Assembly: GCA_021324885.1 (NCBI GenBank)
Contig: JAJPIF010000002.1
Coordinates: forward strand, 124,001-188,000
Source of the DNA: Pseudomonadota bacterium
GTDB taxonomy: Bacteria > Desulfobacterota > Binatia > Binatales > Binataceae
Direction: 5' to 3'
DNA: 64,000 nucleotides
Shown here: piece after piece, positions 1 to 9,252 of the stretch
Numbering within the stretch: position 1 is the stretch's first letter
Layout: every line of letters begins with the position of its first letter
The notes under the pieces: model-generated
What the model was told of the DNA's origin: nothing
The model's database searches: none
The model's input: only the letters and a program-made list of their open reading frames with translations
Position numbers and translations under genes: made by a program

Positions 1-275
1 CGAATCACCGTCAGTTGCACCCCGAGATCCGCAATCGTAGCGACCGCATCCGTGACCATCGAGGCGAACAGCCATAGACCGAAAAGATCCGTTCCAAGCC
101 CTTTCAGCATCAGCGGGACCAGAACAATTGCGACCAGGGCCAGAAGGAGCTTGCTCCCGCCGTTGATGAGTCCGTGGCCCATCAGCCGCATCGGCTCCGA
201 AGTTCCCGCAGTGGCGGAGCGCGGTGCCGGTCTTATTTCCGGCAGGTCAGCGATAGCTTCAGCGGACGCCGGCAT
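1..275 (-). CDS. Wzx-type polysaccharide flippase, N-terminal part (cut by window edge)
   Basis: The reading frame runs off the left edge, so only about the first 91 residues are visible. From the ATG at 191 it reads MRLMGHGLINGGSKLLLALV, then hydrophobic segments with FGLWLFASMV and ADLGVQLTVI. This is the usual beginning of the polysaccharide-biosynthesis flippase family (MOP/Wzx), whose first two membrane helices sit here. An in-frame ATG at 275 would add 28 residues and overlap the end of the preceding glycosyltransferase by 17 bases; the start at 191 would leave a 67-base gap instead. It would move lipid-linked repeat units across the inner membrane. The locus has a second, complete flippase at 26751-28106. 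Family call is fairly sure; which start is used is not. Confidence 0.7.
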   Translation of the reverse strand, partial: MPASAEAIADLPEIRPAPRSATAGTSEPMRLMGHGLINGGSKLLLALVAIVLVPLMLKGLGTDLFGLWLFASMVTDAVATIADLGVQLTVI

Positions 276-2010
276 GCTCGTTGCTACGCAATTTGCACGA
301 ATGCCCCAAGACCGGTTGGGTTCGGGGCGAAGAAACGGCGTTCACGACAACCGGGTTACGGGCGCGCAGCGACACCCGGCCCAATTCAACGGCCAGGGCA
401 AGATTGCCTATTCGATGGTCAGACCTGATAGCCGTGGTATGCATCCGGTAAAGATCCGTGCACAGCGCGTTAAGACCTGGTTGGTCGCCCATTGCCATCT
501 CGAACGATCGCCGCACGCAGTCCAAAATCGCGTCATTCACGGCACCGCCGGGATATAGGAAGGACAGTGGAGGACGGCCCAGCACCCGGGTCAGGTCCGC
601 GGCACTGCCTTCGATCTCATCCGCCAGCCGATCGGCTTCGAGCCCGCTTAGATGGCGAAGGCGGCGGCCATGCGAGCCAAACTCGATCCCTTTTTCCGCC
701 CAGTACCGGATTTGCGCGGCGGTCATCAGGGGCTGGGGACCGATGCCCGACTCGCGATCCCATTGCGACGTGCCGCCGATTTCCGCGGTGACCACGTGAA
801 CCGCAGCACGGAAACCGTGGCGGAGCAGAATCGGAAGCGCGCTTTCCGCCAACTCCGCGTAGGCGCAGTCGAAGCTTATCAGCACCGGGCGATCGGGCAG
901 CGCTTCTCCCCTTCTTATCCAGGCCAGCCATTGCGACGGCGCGATTGCGGCATATCCGCGGCGCGCCAGCCATCGCACCTGCGCCTGGAAACTCTGCGCC
1001 GATTCAATCCGCGCATAGCGCAGCACTGGCAGCCTCATCCCGAACTCGCGCCGCAAAGCTTGCCAGGAACCCGCCTCGCGCATCGCGCCGCGCATGATCG
1101 CGATCGCCCTGCGGTATTGAAAAACACGAAGGCCGATCTGCTCGATTCGGGAATTCGCGCTCAGACTTTCCGCCATTGAACACGGTACACGCAGGGCCAG
1201 GTCCGGCGAAATCGGGGGAATACAGCACAGCGACCAGAGCATCAGCTTCGCGCGCGATTCCCCAATCAACGAGGCGAGGATCGATGCGCGCCGGTACCCG
1301 CCATGCTTGCGCGCCAACTGTACATCCGCTTTACCCGTACGCGGCGCATCTGAAGCGACCGCCTGGCCGGCGCTTTTGGAGTAGATTTCGTAAACCGGGG
1401 CGTCGGGCAGAAACCTGAATTGCACTCCTGCATTCCACAGCCGGATCGCGAACTCCTGATCCTCGGAGCTGGAAAACCTTTCGTCATAGCCCCGATGGTT
1501 GAGCAGCAGATTTCGGGGGGCGGAAAAGTTGGCGGCAAGCCAGATTTTGTATGCGGACCGCATCGGTCCCTGCCCGGCCAGCTGGTCGTGATATTCGTTA
1601 TGCGAGCGTCTTACCAGTTCAGTCGCGAGACCGCTTCTGCTTTCCGGCGCGCTGCGCAGAGGTCCAATTACGATGCCGTCGAAGCCGTCGTTGTGCGCCG
1701 CGATATGGCGAGCGGCGAACGTCGGTTGGCCAAACATGTCGTCATCCAGGAGCAACACCAGTTCACCACGCGCTGCCTCAATGCCGGCGTTGCGCGCAGC
1801 CGCTAGACCGCGATGCGGACGTTCGATTACCCGCAGCGCAACCGACGATCTTATGCTGCGGACAAATTCAGCGGTGCCGTCGGTGGATCCGTCGCAGACC
1901 ACAACCACTTCGTATTCGCCCGGCGGCAAATCCTGATTGAGGGCGTGCGGCAAAGTTCTGGCCAGCATCGCGCAGCGATTGAGCGTCGGTATAACGATCG
2001 AAAGCTTCAC
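259..2010 (-). CDS. GT2 glycosyltransferase fused to a degenerate NodB-type deacetylase domain (copy A)
   Basis: The N-terminal part (about residues 1-230) is a family 2 glycosyltransferase: KLSIVIPTLNR at the start, CDGSTDGT, and the DDD metal/nucleotide motif in LLLDDDMF. The C-terminal part aligns with the polysaccharide deacetylase (NodB) domain of its paralogue at 5120-6913, but the active site is damaged: the TFDD motif is SFDC (D381 kept, the second Asp is C382), and the HxxxH zinc motif is reduced to SHGRRLRH. Deacetylation is therefore unlikely. I chose the GTG at 2010 because its first four bases, GTGA, overlap the stop of the upstream gene and the GT2 motif begins at once; a longer frame to 2130 would add 40 residues without family similarity. 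Cytoplasmic or membrane-associated; acceptor sugar unknown. Confidence 0.8.
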   Translation of the reverse strand: MKLSIVIPTLNRCAMLARTLPHALNQDLPPGEYEVVVVCDGSTDGTAEFVRSIRSSVALRVIERPHRGLAAARNAGIEAARGELVLLLDDDMFGQPTFAARHIAAHNDGFDGIVIGPLRSAPESRSGLATELVRRSHNEYHDQLAGQGPMRSAYKIWLAANFSAPRNLLLNHRGYDERFSSSEDQEFAIRLWNAGVQFRFLPDAPVYEIYSKSAGQAVASDAPRTGKADVQLARKHGGYRRASILASLIGESRAKLMLWSLCCIPPISPDLALRVPCSMAESLSANSRIEQIGLRVFQYRRAIAIMRGAMREAGSWQALRREFGMRLPVLRYARIESAQSFQAQVRWLARRGYAAIAPSQWLAWIRRGEALPDRPVLISFDCAYAELAESALPILLRHGFRAAVHVVTAEIGGTSQWDRESGIGPQPLMTAAQIRYWAEKGIEFGSHGRRLRHLSGLEADRLADEIEGSAADLTRVLGRPPLSFLYPGGAVNDAILDCVRRSFEMAMGDQPGLNALCTDLYRMHTTAIRSDHRIGNLALAVELGRVSLRARNPVVVNAVSSPRTQPVLGHSCKLRSNEHAGVR

Positions 2011-3668
2011 TTGCCAGGCCAACCGCGCAACCGAAGTTTCGGGCGGCCGAACAGGACCGCACAGGCAAGTTCGCGCATGTGCGAGTCGGGCGTGATGGCG
2101 GCGCTGCGCATCAGGTGCGGGTCGGTACACAGCGAGTTGAGTCCTGGCGCACCGCTCAACGCCAGATCAAAGCACTGCCGCACCCGCTCGACCATCGCGT
2201 GATCCAGCGGTCCGTGGGGATAGGCGAATGATACGGGGCGATAGCCGAGTACCTGCTCCAAATCCTTAAGTCCGCTTGCGACCTCCTCAGTCAGCGCCGG
2301 TCCTTCAAACTCCGTCAGCCCGCTATAGCTGCGACCGCACAAACCAAACTCGATACCATGCCCGGCCCAATAGCGAATCTGCTCCGCCGTCATCGGACGC
2401 GGTTGCGAACGCCGGTCGGATTGCGGCCTGCCGTCTGTTTGGGCAAGGGCGACATGGACCACCGCGCCAAAGCCATAACGGCGCAGAACCGGCAACGCGT
2501 GCTCGGCTAATTGCCCGTGTGCCGGCTCGAAGCTTATTAACACCGGCCGCTCAGGAAGCGGAGCGCCCCTTCGCACCCAGGCCAGCCATTGGGATGGAGT
2601 GATTCCCACGTATCCGCGCCGTGCCAGCCATCGCACCTGGGCTTGGAACCGGCAGCCAACCTTCGCGCGATAGCGCAGCACCGGCAGCAGGACTCCGAAC
2701 TCATCGCGCAACGCCCGCCATGAACCGGCTTCGCGCATCGCGCTGCGCATGACCGCCGTCGCTTTACGGTACTGCAGAACACGGATGCCAAAGCTCTCAA
2801 TCCTGGCGTTCCTTCGCAGACGTTCAGTCAACAGGCACGGAATCCGAAGGACAGGGTCCGGTGAAATCGGCGGCGCGCAAAACATCCACCATGCCATCTG
2901 CTTGGCGCGCGATTGGCCAAGCAGCGAGGCTGGCAGCGAGAAACGCCGGTATCCAGGCGCTTTGCGGGAGAATTTTATCTCGTCAACGCCGATCGAGGGT
3001 GCATCGGAGAACACCACGTCGTCGGCCGACTTCGTATATATCTCATACACGGGGGCATCGGGCAGAAACTTGAAGCGCACACCCGCGTCCCACAGTCGCG
3101 TCCCCAGTTCGCGGTCCTCCGTGCTGTATTTGAGGCTTTCGTCAAAGCCGCCATGGGCCAGGAGAAGTTTTCGCGGAACGGAAAAATTGCTGTCGAGCCA
3201 GACATCGAAGCGGCCGCGCGGCCCACCTTCCTGCGTCAGCCTGCGGGCGTGGTCGCGGTACCAGTTGCCCAGCATCGCGGTTGCCAGTCCCGGCCGGCTT
3301 TCGGGGGAAAAAAAACGGGGACCAAAGGCAACGCAGAAGAAATCCTCCTGATGAGCGTCGAGATGCCTGTCCATCAGCGCTGGCCCGCAAAGTATGTCAT
3401 CGTCGAGCACCATGACCAAATCGCCGCGAGCCTGCTCGATTCCGGCATTCTGTGCCGCCGCGATTCCACGATGGTCCCGATCGAGGACCCGCAACGGGAC
3501 GGTGGTCTTGACGCCCCGCACAAAATCCGCCGTGCCGTCGGTCGAACCGTCGGATACAACCAACACTTCGTACTCGCCGGGCGCCACATTCTGATTCAGG
3601 ACCGTAGGCAGAGTCCGTGCCAGCAGATGGCGGCGATTACGCGTCGGAATGACGACCGAGAGTTTCAA
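2007..3668 (-). CDS. GT2 glycosyltransferase fused to a degenerate NodB-type deacetylase domain (copy B)
   Basis: Same architecture as its neighbours: GT2 domain first (KLSVVIPTRNR, SDGSTDGT, VLDDDI), then a deacetylase-like domain. Here the deacetylase is the most eroded of the three copies: the catalytic/metal Asp pair is E381-P382 (SFEPAHG) and the His motif is FGLCGRSYSG, with no histidine. A purely structural role, or decay, is likely for that half, while the GT2 half keeps its motifs. The start codon is TTG at 3668, overlapping the upstream stop as TTGA, so translation is probably coupled to the GT39-like gene. The closest relative within the window is copy A directly downstream, pointing to tandem duplication. 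Confidence 0.8.
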   Translation of the reverse strand: MKLSVVIPTRNRRHLLARTLPTVLNQNVAPGEYEVLVVSDGSTDGTADFVRGVKTTVPLRVLDRDHRGIAAAQNAGIEQARGDLVMVLDDDILCGPALMDRHLDAHQEDFFCVAFGPRFFSPESRPGLATAMLGNWYRDHARRLTQEGGPRGRFDVWLDSNFSVPRKLLLAHGGFDESLKYSTEDRELGTRLWDAGVRFKFLPDAPVYEIYTKSADDVVFSDAPSIGVDEIKFSRKAPGYRRFSLPASLLGQSRAKQMAWWMFCAPPISPDPVLRIPCLLTERLRRNARIESFGIRVLQYRKATAVMRSAMREAGSWRALRDEFGVLLPVLRYRAKVGCRFQAQVRWLARRGYVGITPSQWLAWVRRGAPLPERPVLISFEPAHGQLAEHALPVLRRYGFGAVVHVALAQTDGRPQSDRRSQPRPMTAEQIRYWAGHGIEFGLCGRSYSGLTEFEGPALTEEVASGLKDLEQVLGYRPVSFAYPHGPLDHAMVERVRQCFDLALSGAPGLNSLCTDPHLMRSAAITPDSHMRELACAVLFGRPKLRLRGWPGK

Positions 3669-5002
3669 GTTTCGTCAATGCGACCCCGAACGTGATGGGG
3701 CAATACGGCTGACGCCCAGCCCATCCCGGCCAGAACACTGAGAAAGGGAATTGCTGGCGTGCGAAACCGGACGTTGATGTTTCCGGGAAAAGGCGCGGCT
3801 GCCAGCAGAAGAACAAGGGCCGCGCACAACAGCAGCCACCCGTCGCGATCTTCCGGCCGCTTTATCAAAGCAAGCACAACCCCGGACCATAGCAACACCA
3901 GCAGAGCGGTCTGCATTATCGCGCAGGCCCGTTTAACTAGTGCGACGATGTCCTTGTTGGTGATAAATCCCTGCCAGCCCGTTTCAAGTTGATAGGGCTC
4001 AAACGCAAGCTGCGCAAATCCTTCCAGGGTAACCAGCGCAGTATCCAGTGGGTAATCGCGGATTGTCTCGATGGCTCGCGCCAGCATCAGACGCGATCCC
4101 GCGGGCGTCCCTGCCGGTCCCCAGATGAGCGATGGTTTATATGATTTTATAAGGCCGAGGTGAGCGTCCAACGCGTGGTTCAACGATTCCTCGACTGCTG
4201 CCGGCGAGACCCCGTCGTGATGCGCGATGACGCCGGGAGCCGTGAACCAAAAAAGATTGGCCGCGCCCTCGATGGTGAAATTGAATATGCCGATTTGCCG
4301 GTCATTGCGCAAAGCCCACGTCAGGACCAAAACCGAAAGAACTCCCAAAACGGCGAAACCAACTTTCCAGTTGCGCTTGACGCACAGGATAAGCACGCCG
4401 GCCGGTATGATCGCCAAGCCAACCGGACGAATGAAAATACACAACCCAAGCAGCCCGGCGGCAAGGATTCCCAGGCCTTCGAAGCACGCGAAAATCGCTG
4501 CGAATGCCATACACTGGAACAGGGCCTCAGAAACCAGTTCCTTGGTAACGAGGATCGTGGGAAGGTCGAACGCGACCAGTCCCGCAGCGATCAAAGCCGC
4601 GATCGCTCCTCGTTTTTTCCCCGCCATTTTCGCCGCCAGATAACATGTCAGCGCGCCCAGCAGAGCCTGGACCGCTACTGTCAGGCGAAAGTGCCCGGCA
4701 AACGGGATCAAAAAAAGCGGATAACCTGGAAGCCGCAACACCTCAGGCGGTCCACAATAAGCGGAGAACGGCGCGAAACCACAGCCATGCAGGAAACCCC
4801 GCGCCAGTTCCAGATAATAGCCGCTGTCATCGCTGAAAGCCCAACGCGATCCCGGCCGGACTAAAAACATCGCGCGAACCGCGAACGCGGCCAATATAAC
4901 CGCGCTCAGCCACAGCCGTGGATCTTTCACGGCGCCGTTGAAGCCTGCGGCCGGAGCATCCGAAGAGGACGCGGTTTCCAAACGTGTGAGAACGGTTTTC
5001 AA
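3665..5002 (-). CDS. Polytopic GT39/ArnT-like glycosyltransferase
   Basis: A 445-residue membrane protein. After the first membrane segment (about 31-48) comes FSDDSGYYLELARG, with the acidic pair D58-D59. This is the periplasmic catalytic motif of GT-C enzymes of the GT39/PMT-2/ArnT type, which use a polyprenyl-phosphate sugar. Around ten further hydrophobic segments follow, including a last one in FLSVLAGMGWASAVL. It probably decorates the polysaccharide or lipid carrier with an extra sugar on the periplasmic side. The start is TTG at 5002 with AAGG six bases upstream. Its stop overlaps copy B of the GT2-deacetylase genes. The donor and acceptor cannot be told from sequence. Confidence 0.72.
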   Translation of the reverse strand: MKTVLTRLETASSSDAPAAGFNGAVKDPRLWLSAVILAAFAVRAMFLVRPGSRWAFSDDSGYYLELARGFLHGCGFAPFSAYCGPPEVLRLPGYPLFLIPFAGHFRLTVAVQALLGALTCYLAAKMAGKKRGAIAALIAAGLVAFDLPTILVTKELVSEALFQCMAFAAIFACFEGLGILAAGLLGLCIFIRPVGLAIIPAGVLILCVKRNWKVGFAVLGVLSVLVLTWALRNDRQIGIFNFTIEGAANLFWFTAPGVIAHHDGVSPAAVEESLNHALDAHLGLIKSYKPSLIWGPAGTPAGSRLMLARAIETIRDYPLDTALVTLEGFAQLAFEPYQLETGWQGFITNKDIVALVKRACAIMQTALLVLLWSGVVLALIKRPEDRDGWLLLCAALVLLLAAAPFPGNINVRFRTPAIPFLSVLAGMGWASAVLPHHVRGRIDET

Positions 5003-5119
5003 GCGGCCTTATCCAGGCGGCTGTTGCGCGTAAATTGAATCACGAGGTGCCTGAACCTTGGTCCCCAAGGCGCCGTGGCTCCCGCTCTGAACAGCGGAAG
5101 CTGCCGTGAATGCCGGCGC

Positions 5120-6913
5120 TCAAGTTCCAATGCGTCTGGTGATTTTAACGTCGGAAGGGGATACGGAATGGGGGCGGGGCAGTCTGCGGACTGCGGCCTG
5201 CAGGCGGGATCGGATGGCCATCCTTTTGCGCAAGGCCGTAAGCGGGCGAGAGCCCCAGGCCAGAAACATCGCGAAGGTTGCCAGATTGTCGTTGGGCAGA
5301 ATTTCCAGGCGATGGAGCAGAAAAGGATCATCACCCAGACAGTTGATCCCCTCACGCGTGGTGAAGGACAAATCGAACACCCGGCTGACGCAATCGCGCA
5401 CCTCGTCGCTGAAACATCCATAAGGATAGGCGAAGGCAACCGGGCGCGAGCCGGTTATCGACTCAAGTTCGCGTGCGCTCTCTTCGATCTCATCCTTGAG
5501 CCGCTCCCGCGAAACGGTGGTCAGATCCGGATGCGTGCGGGTGTGTGACCCGAACTCGATGCCTTGCGCCGCCCACTCACGAATCTGCGCCCGATTCATG
5601 AGAGGAAGCAGCGCCCAAGTCCCATCATCCCACTCATTTGTTTTGCCGATGCAGCGGGTGGGAATGAATATGGTGGCGGTCAGACCGTAGTCCTTGAGCA
5701 CCGGCAATGCGTACTGAACGAGGTCCGCATACCCGTCATCGAAGGTGATGAGCACGGGCTTGCGCGGCAACGCACCCGCGCCGCGCTTCCATGAGATCCA
5801 GTCCGCGGAGCGAATCGCGGTGTATCCCCGCTGCCGGAGCCATCTCATCTGTCTTTCGAATTTTGCATAGGACAAAGTCAAAAACGGATAGGCACCGGGC
5901 TGGCGCGGACCGACGTGATGGTAGAGCAGAACGGGCAGAGTTGCGCAGAACTCGCCACGAAACGACGGCCAGGAACCGGCCTCGCGCACGGCCCCGCGAT
6001 AAAGCGCCGACCCGCGGCGGAAATCCAGCAGGCGAAACGCGATTTTTTCGCCGACTCCCAGCCGTGTCAGAGCTTCGCTGGCACGAAACGCGGGAGCCAG
6101 AACCGGTTCGAGCGAAAAAGGCGCGCGGGCCGCTGCATAACGAAGCGTGCGGGTGGTCCAGGCGCCTTGATTGAAACGCGACAGCGCTGACACCGGCCTG
6201 AATTCCGGATGCTTGCGGCACAAACGTACCTCATTGGCGCCGCGGGCAGGGCAATCGCGCCGCACCATCGCCTGGGCCGTTTTGACATAAATCTCGCTGG
6301 CCACCGCGTCAGGCAGGTAGCGGAATTGCGCACCGGCCTTTCTGGCCCGGATCCCCAGGTCGAACTCCTCGCAGGCGCCCACAAAGGTTTCGTCAAAGCC
6401 GCCGCACGACAACAGCAATTTTCGCGGTGCCGAATAATTCGCGCACAGCGCTATATCCACGGGCCATTGCGGGCCAATTGTCGCCAGCCGCAGCGTCCTG
6501 GCTTCGACCGACCTGCGGACCCATTGCGCGGCAATCGCGCGGGGACTGTCGCTGGAAACCGGCACCGCTCCCATCGCAATCAGGTTATCCCGGGCCGCCT
6601 CAGCGTGGCGTCTGACCAGCCGGCGACTGCACATCAGGTCATCGTCGAGCAACAGCACCGTTTCCGCCCGGGCTTCCCTGAGCCCGGTATTGCGCGCCGC
6701 CGCCAGCCCGCGATGCGCCTGCTCGACCACGCGGAGCAGCGGCTCAACGGCAGGCAGACTTTTGAGCCACCGCGCGGTCTCTTCGTCAGGGCCGTCGAGC
6801 ACGACTATGATTTCGTACTGATCCGGCGCAAGATCCTGATCCAGGACGGTCGGCAAGGTCCGTCTCAGAAGCGCGGGCCTTTTATATGTCGCAATCAGGA
6901 CCGAGATTCGCAA
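5120..6913 (-). CDS. GT2 glycosyltransferase fused to an intact NodB-type polysaccharide deacetylase (copy C)
   Basis: Residues 1 to about 230 are a GT2 domain (RISVLIATYKRP, VVLDGPDE, LLLDDDL). Residues about 330-560 are a polysaccharide deacetylase (carbohydrate esterase 4) domain with the expected elements: LLYHHVG at its start, motif 1 TFDDGYAD with D392-D393, motif 2 SHTRTH with H457 and H461, and motif 3 FAYPYG. The protein could transfer an N-acetylhexosamine and remove its acetyl group, analogous to the separate NodC/NodB steps. No signal peptide is seen, so the deacetylase half would work on the cytoplasmic intermediate unless the protein is otherwise displaced. The only start that reaches the GT2 motif is TTG at 6913, without a convincing ribosome site. 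The 117 bases before the next gene (5003-5119) contain nothing I recognise. Confidence 0.85.
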   Translation of the reverse strand: MRISVLIATYKRPALLRRTLPTVLDQDLAPDQYEIIVVLDGPDEETARWLKSLPAVEPLLRVVEQAHRGLAAARNTGLREARAETVLLLDDDLMCSRRLVRRHAEAARDNLIAMGAVPVSSDSPRAIAAQWVRRSVEARTLRLATIGPQWPVDIALCANYSAPRKLLLSCGGFDETFVGACEEFDLGIRARKAGAQFRYLPDAVASEIYVKTAQAMVRRDCPARGANEVRLCRKHPEFRPVSALSRFNQGAWTTRTLRYAAARAPFSLEPVLAPAFRASEALTRLGVGEKIAFRLLDFRRGSALYRGAVREAGSWPSFRGEFCATLPVLLYHHVGPRQPGAYPFLTLSYAKFERQMRWLRQRGYTAIRSADWISWKRGAGALPRKPVLITFDDGYADLVQYALPVLKDYGLTATIFIPTRCIGKTNEWDDGTWALLPLMNRAQIREWAAQGIEFGSHTRTHPDLTTVSRERLKDEIEESARELESITGSRPVAFAYPYGCFSDEVRDCVSRVFDLSFTTREGINCLGDDPFLLHRLEILPNDNLATFAMFLAWGSRPLTALRKRMAIRSRLQAAVRRLPRPHSVSPSDVKITRRIGT

Positions 6914-6997
6914 GGCAGGCCATTATTCAAAAGCGGCGGGCCGCAACAAGTGCTACCTCGCCTTGATATCGGCGGCGGTGCCGCAAGAGGGACCGGC

Positions 6998-7960
6998 TCA
7001 TTGCGGCAACGCCTCGGCGCTTGAAAGCTTATGCCACATCCGCGTTCCCATGTAGGATCCGGCTCCCGACAAAGCGGCCAGCAATTCACGCCATCGCGGC
7101 GCCAGGCGGATGGCGTGCGCGCAGGTTTGTTCTTCGGTGGTTCGCCGCCGGCGCCGCAGAGCATCCAGCAGCAAATGCGCAATCCAGAGCCGGTATTGCC
7201 GCTGTTCAGCCATCAGAAACGCCAGATATGCACCGGCGCTGCCCGCCACTTCCAGGCGCCACGCGCGGGCTTCCTCGTAATTGAGCGGCATATGATGGCG
7301 CACGACCGCAGCGGGAGTATAAACCGCCCGGTAACCGAGACTGAGAATCTGGTAGAAGGCGTAATTTTCCTCCCCGCCAGGCACCAGGCTTCCGCGTCCC
7401 AGACGCGGATCGAATCCAGACCAGACCTCGATGATGCGGCGGCGCAAAGCCATGTTGGCGCCGATCCCGATGGCCCCGAGATTAGCCAGCTCAAACCATC
7501 GCGCGGTCCGATTATCGAAAGCGCGCCGCACCGGACCGCGATCCAGCATCGCCGCCCATGGATTTGGCGGATCGCCGAAACCCTCCAGCGGCACGATTCG
7601 CCCCGCCACCGCCATAACCTGCGGATCCTCGAACTCCCGTACCAGCGCTGCCAGCCATCCCGGCTGCGCGATAGCGTCATCATCGATGAAGGCGACGATT
7701 TCGCTGCCGCATTGCGCCAGCCCGCGATTGCGCGCACGGCTGAGCCCCGGGACTGGCTCGATTGTGTAATGGCAGCCCCAATGCCGCGCCTGCTCCCGCG
7801 TGCGTTGGTCGCTGGAAGCGTTATCCACCACCAGCACGTCGAAGCGGCCATAGTCCTGATGCGCCAGAGATTCCAGACAACGGCCAAGCTCCGCCGGCCG
7901 ATCGCGCGTGCAGATCACCACCGAGCAGCTCGATGATCGCTCAGAACAATCGCGGGACAT
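6998..7960 (-). CDS. GT2 family glycosyltransferase
   Basis: 320 residues. SVVICTRDRP near the start, VVDNASSD and the DDD motif at about 93-95 (FIDDDAIAQPGW) are classical GT2 (GT-A fold) elements; GEENYAFYQILSLGYR corresponds to the acceptor-side ED-type helix. It is a soluble enzyme without membrane segments, so it should add one sugar from a nucleotide donor to the growing repeat unit on the cytoplasmic face. It starts with ATG and lies 16 bases downstream of the GT4 gene at 7977-9113, in the same transcriptional direction. Donor and linkage are unknown. Confidence 0.85.
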   Translation of the reverse strand: MSRDCSERSSSCSVVICTRDRPAELGRCLESLAHQDYGRFDVLVVDNASSDQRTREQARHWGCHYTIEPVPGLSRARNRGLAQCGSEIVAFIDDDAIAQPGWLAALVREFEDPQVMAVAGRIVPLEGFGDPPNPWAAMLDRGPVRRAFDNRTARWFELANLGAIGIGANMALRRRIIEVWSGFDPRLGRGSLVPGGEENYAFYQILSLGYRAVYTPAAVVRHHMPLNYEEARAWRLEVAGSAGAYLAFLMAEQRQYRLWIAHLLLDALRRRRRTTEEQTCAHAIRLAPRWRELLAALSGAGSYMGTRMWHKLSSAEALPQ

Positions 7961-7976
7961 TGCGGTGTAAGTCGCC

Positions 7977-9113
7977 TCAGTGAGCGGCGCGTCCGTTGGT
8001 CATCCAGCCCAGCGTCTCACCGCCGGCTTTGGTCCAGTCAAAATGGGCGGCTCTTTGGGCGCTGCGCCGGGAGGCCATGGACAGCTCTTCCGGATGGTTG
8101 TAGTAGCGCTGAATCAGGAGCGCCAGCAATTCGGCATTGTCGGGCGCGAAGAACGCCGCCGCCGAACCGCATACCTCACGATTGACGGGCGTGTCCGCCG
8201 CGATGATTGGCAAGCCAAAGGCCATCGCTTCCACCTGCGGAAAGCCAAAGGATTCACAAATCGAGGGAAAGACGAATACATGGGAGTTCTCGTAGAGCTC
8301 GGATACGGCGGAGCGGCTGAGCTGGCCGTGATTGATGATCCAATCGGAGACGCCAAGCTGGTCGATTTGCCGCTCCAGGTTAATCACCTCCGGCTTGCTG
8401 CGATCCAGCGTCAAATGCAACCGGACGGGGATTCCTCTGCTCCTGAGCAGTTTTACCGCCTCGATGAGCGTCGCGAAGTTCTTGTGGTCGCGATAGAAGG
8501 CGACGTAGACGATTTCGAAAATGTCCGACGGCTGGAGGCGACCGATTTGGCGCGGACAGGGCTTGTCCAAATAACCGGGTCCATGCGGTATCACTTTGAT
8601 CCGATCGGTGGCCGACGGGATACAGCCGCTGATCAGATTCGCCAACGCCTGGGTTTGCACCGTCACCTCATCGGCTATCGCCACCGAACGATGGACCCAC
8701 AGGCGGCGCAGGCCGAATTTCACGCGGTCCAGAGTTGACAGCCGTGGGTACCACGCCGGATTGCGGCAGAAATAGGTGGCATCCTGAACCAGCAACGCCG
8801 CGCGCTTCAAGCCAATCAGCGGCGGCAGGTAACTGGTTTGTGAAAACAGGACGTCGATGCGCTTTCTTTGCAGCCAGGCCGGAAGCACCGCCAGGTACCA
8901 CAGGGTGATCATCGGAAAATTGCGCTCAGCCCATACGAAATGGCAGCGGTGTACCGTTTTATGTTCCAGGCAGTGCAGGCGCGGCAGCGCCTTGCTTGCG
9001 ATCAGGTAATATTCGTATTCGGGCTTGAGGCGGATAAACTCGGAAAGCAACTTCTCCAGCGCAACGAGGCCGCCTCCCTCCCGGATCGTGAGAGCGTTGA
9101 TCGCAATTCTCAT
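7977..9113 (-). CDS. GT4 family glycosyltransferase
   Basis: 378 residues with the GT-B layout. The N-terminal Rossmann-like half begins MRIAINALTIREGGG, a glycine-rich acceptor loop. The C-terminal half carries FEIVYVAFYRDHKN and the donor-binding stretch SICESFGFPQVEAMAFGLP, the GT4 E-x7-E-like region. It would transfer a hexose or similar residue from a nucleotide sugar to the polysaccharide intermediate. It stands between two other glycosyltransferases. The 139 bases upstream (9114-9252) hold no gene and no clear signal, so it may still be read through from the upstream gene. Confidence 0.85.
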   Translation of the reverse strand: MRIAINALTIREGGGLVALEKLLSEFIRLKPEYEYYLIASKALPRLHCLEHKTVHRCHFVWAERNFPMITLWYLAVLPAWLQRKRIDVLFSQTSYLPPLIGLKRAALLVQDATYFCRNPAWYPRLSTLDRVKFGLRRLWVHRSVAIADEVTVQTQALANLISGCIPSATDRIKVIPHGPGYLDKPCPRQIGRLQPSDIFEIVYVAFYRDHKNFATLIEAVKLLRSRGIPVRLHLTLDRSKPEVINLERQIDQLGVSDWIINHGQLSRSAVSELYENSHVFVFPSICESFGFPQVEAMAFGLPIIAADTPVNREVCGSAAAFFAPDNAELLALLIQRYYNHPEELSMASRRSAQRAAHFDWTKAGGETLGWMTNGRAAH

Positions 9114-9252
9114 TCAGTGGACCACAATAGCAGGGTTCTCAAACCGGCGTCAGACTTCCATCCAGCGCGTCAAGCTCCGTTTCCAGACTCATTGAGAGTT
9201 GGTTCAAAGGGCAGCAGTACGCCGCGGGATGGATAAGGCAGTACGCCGGGTT

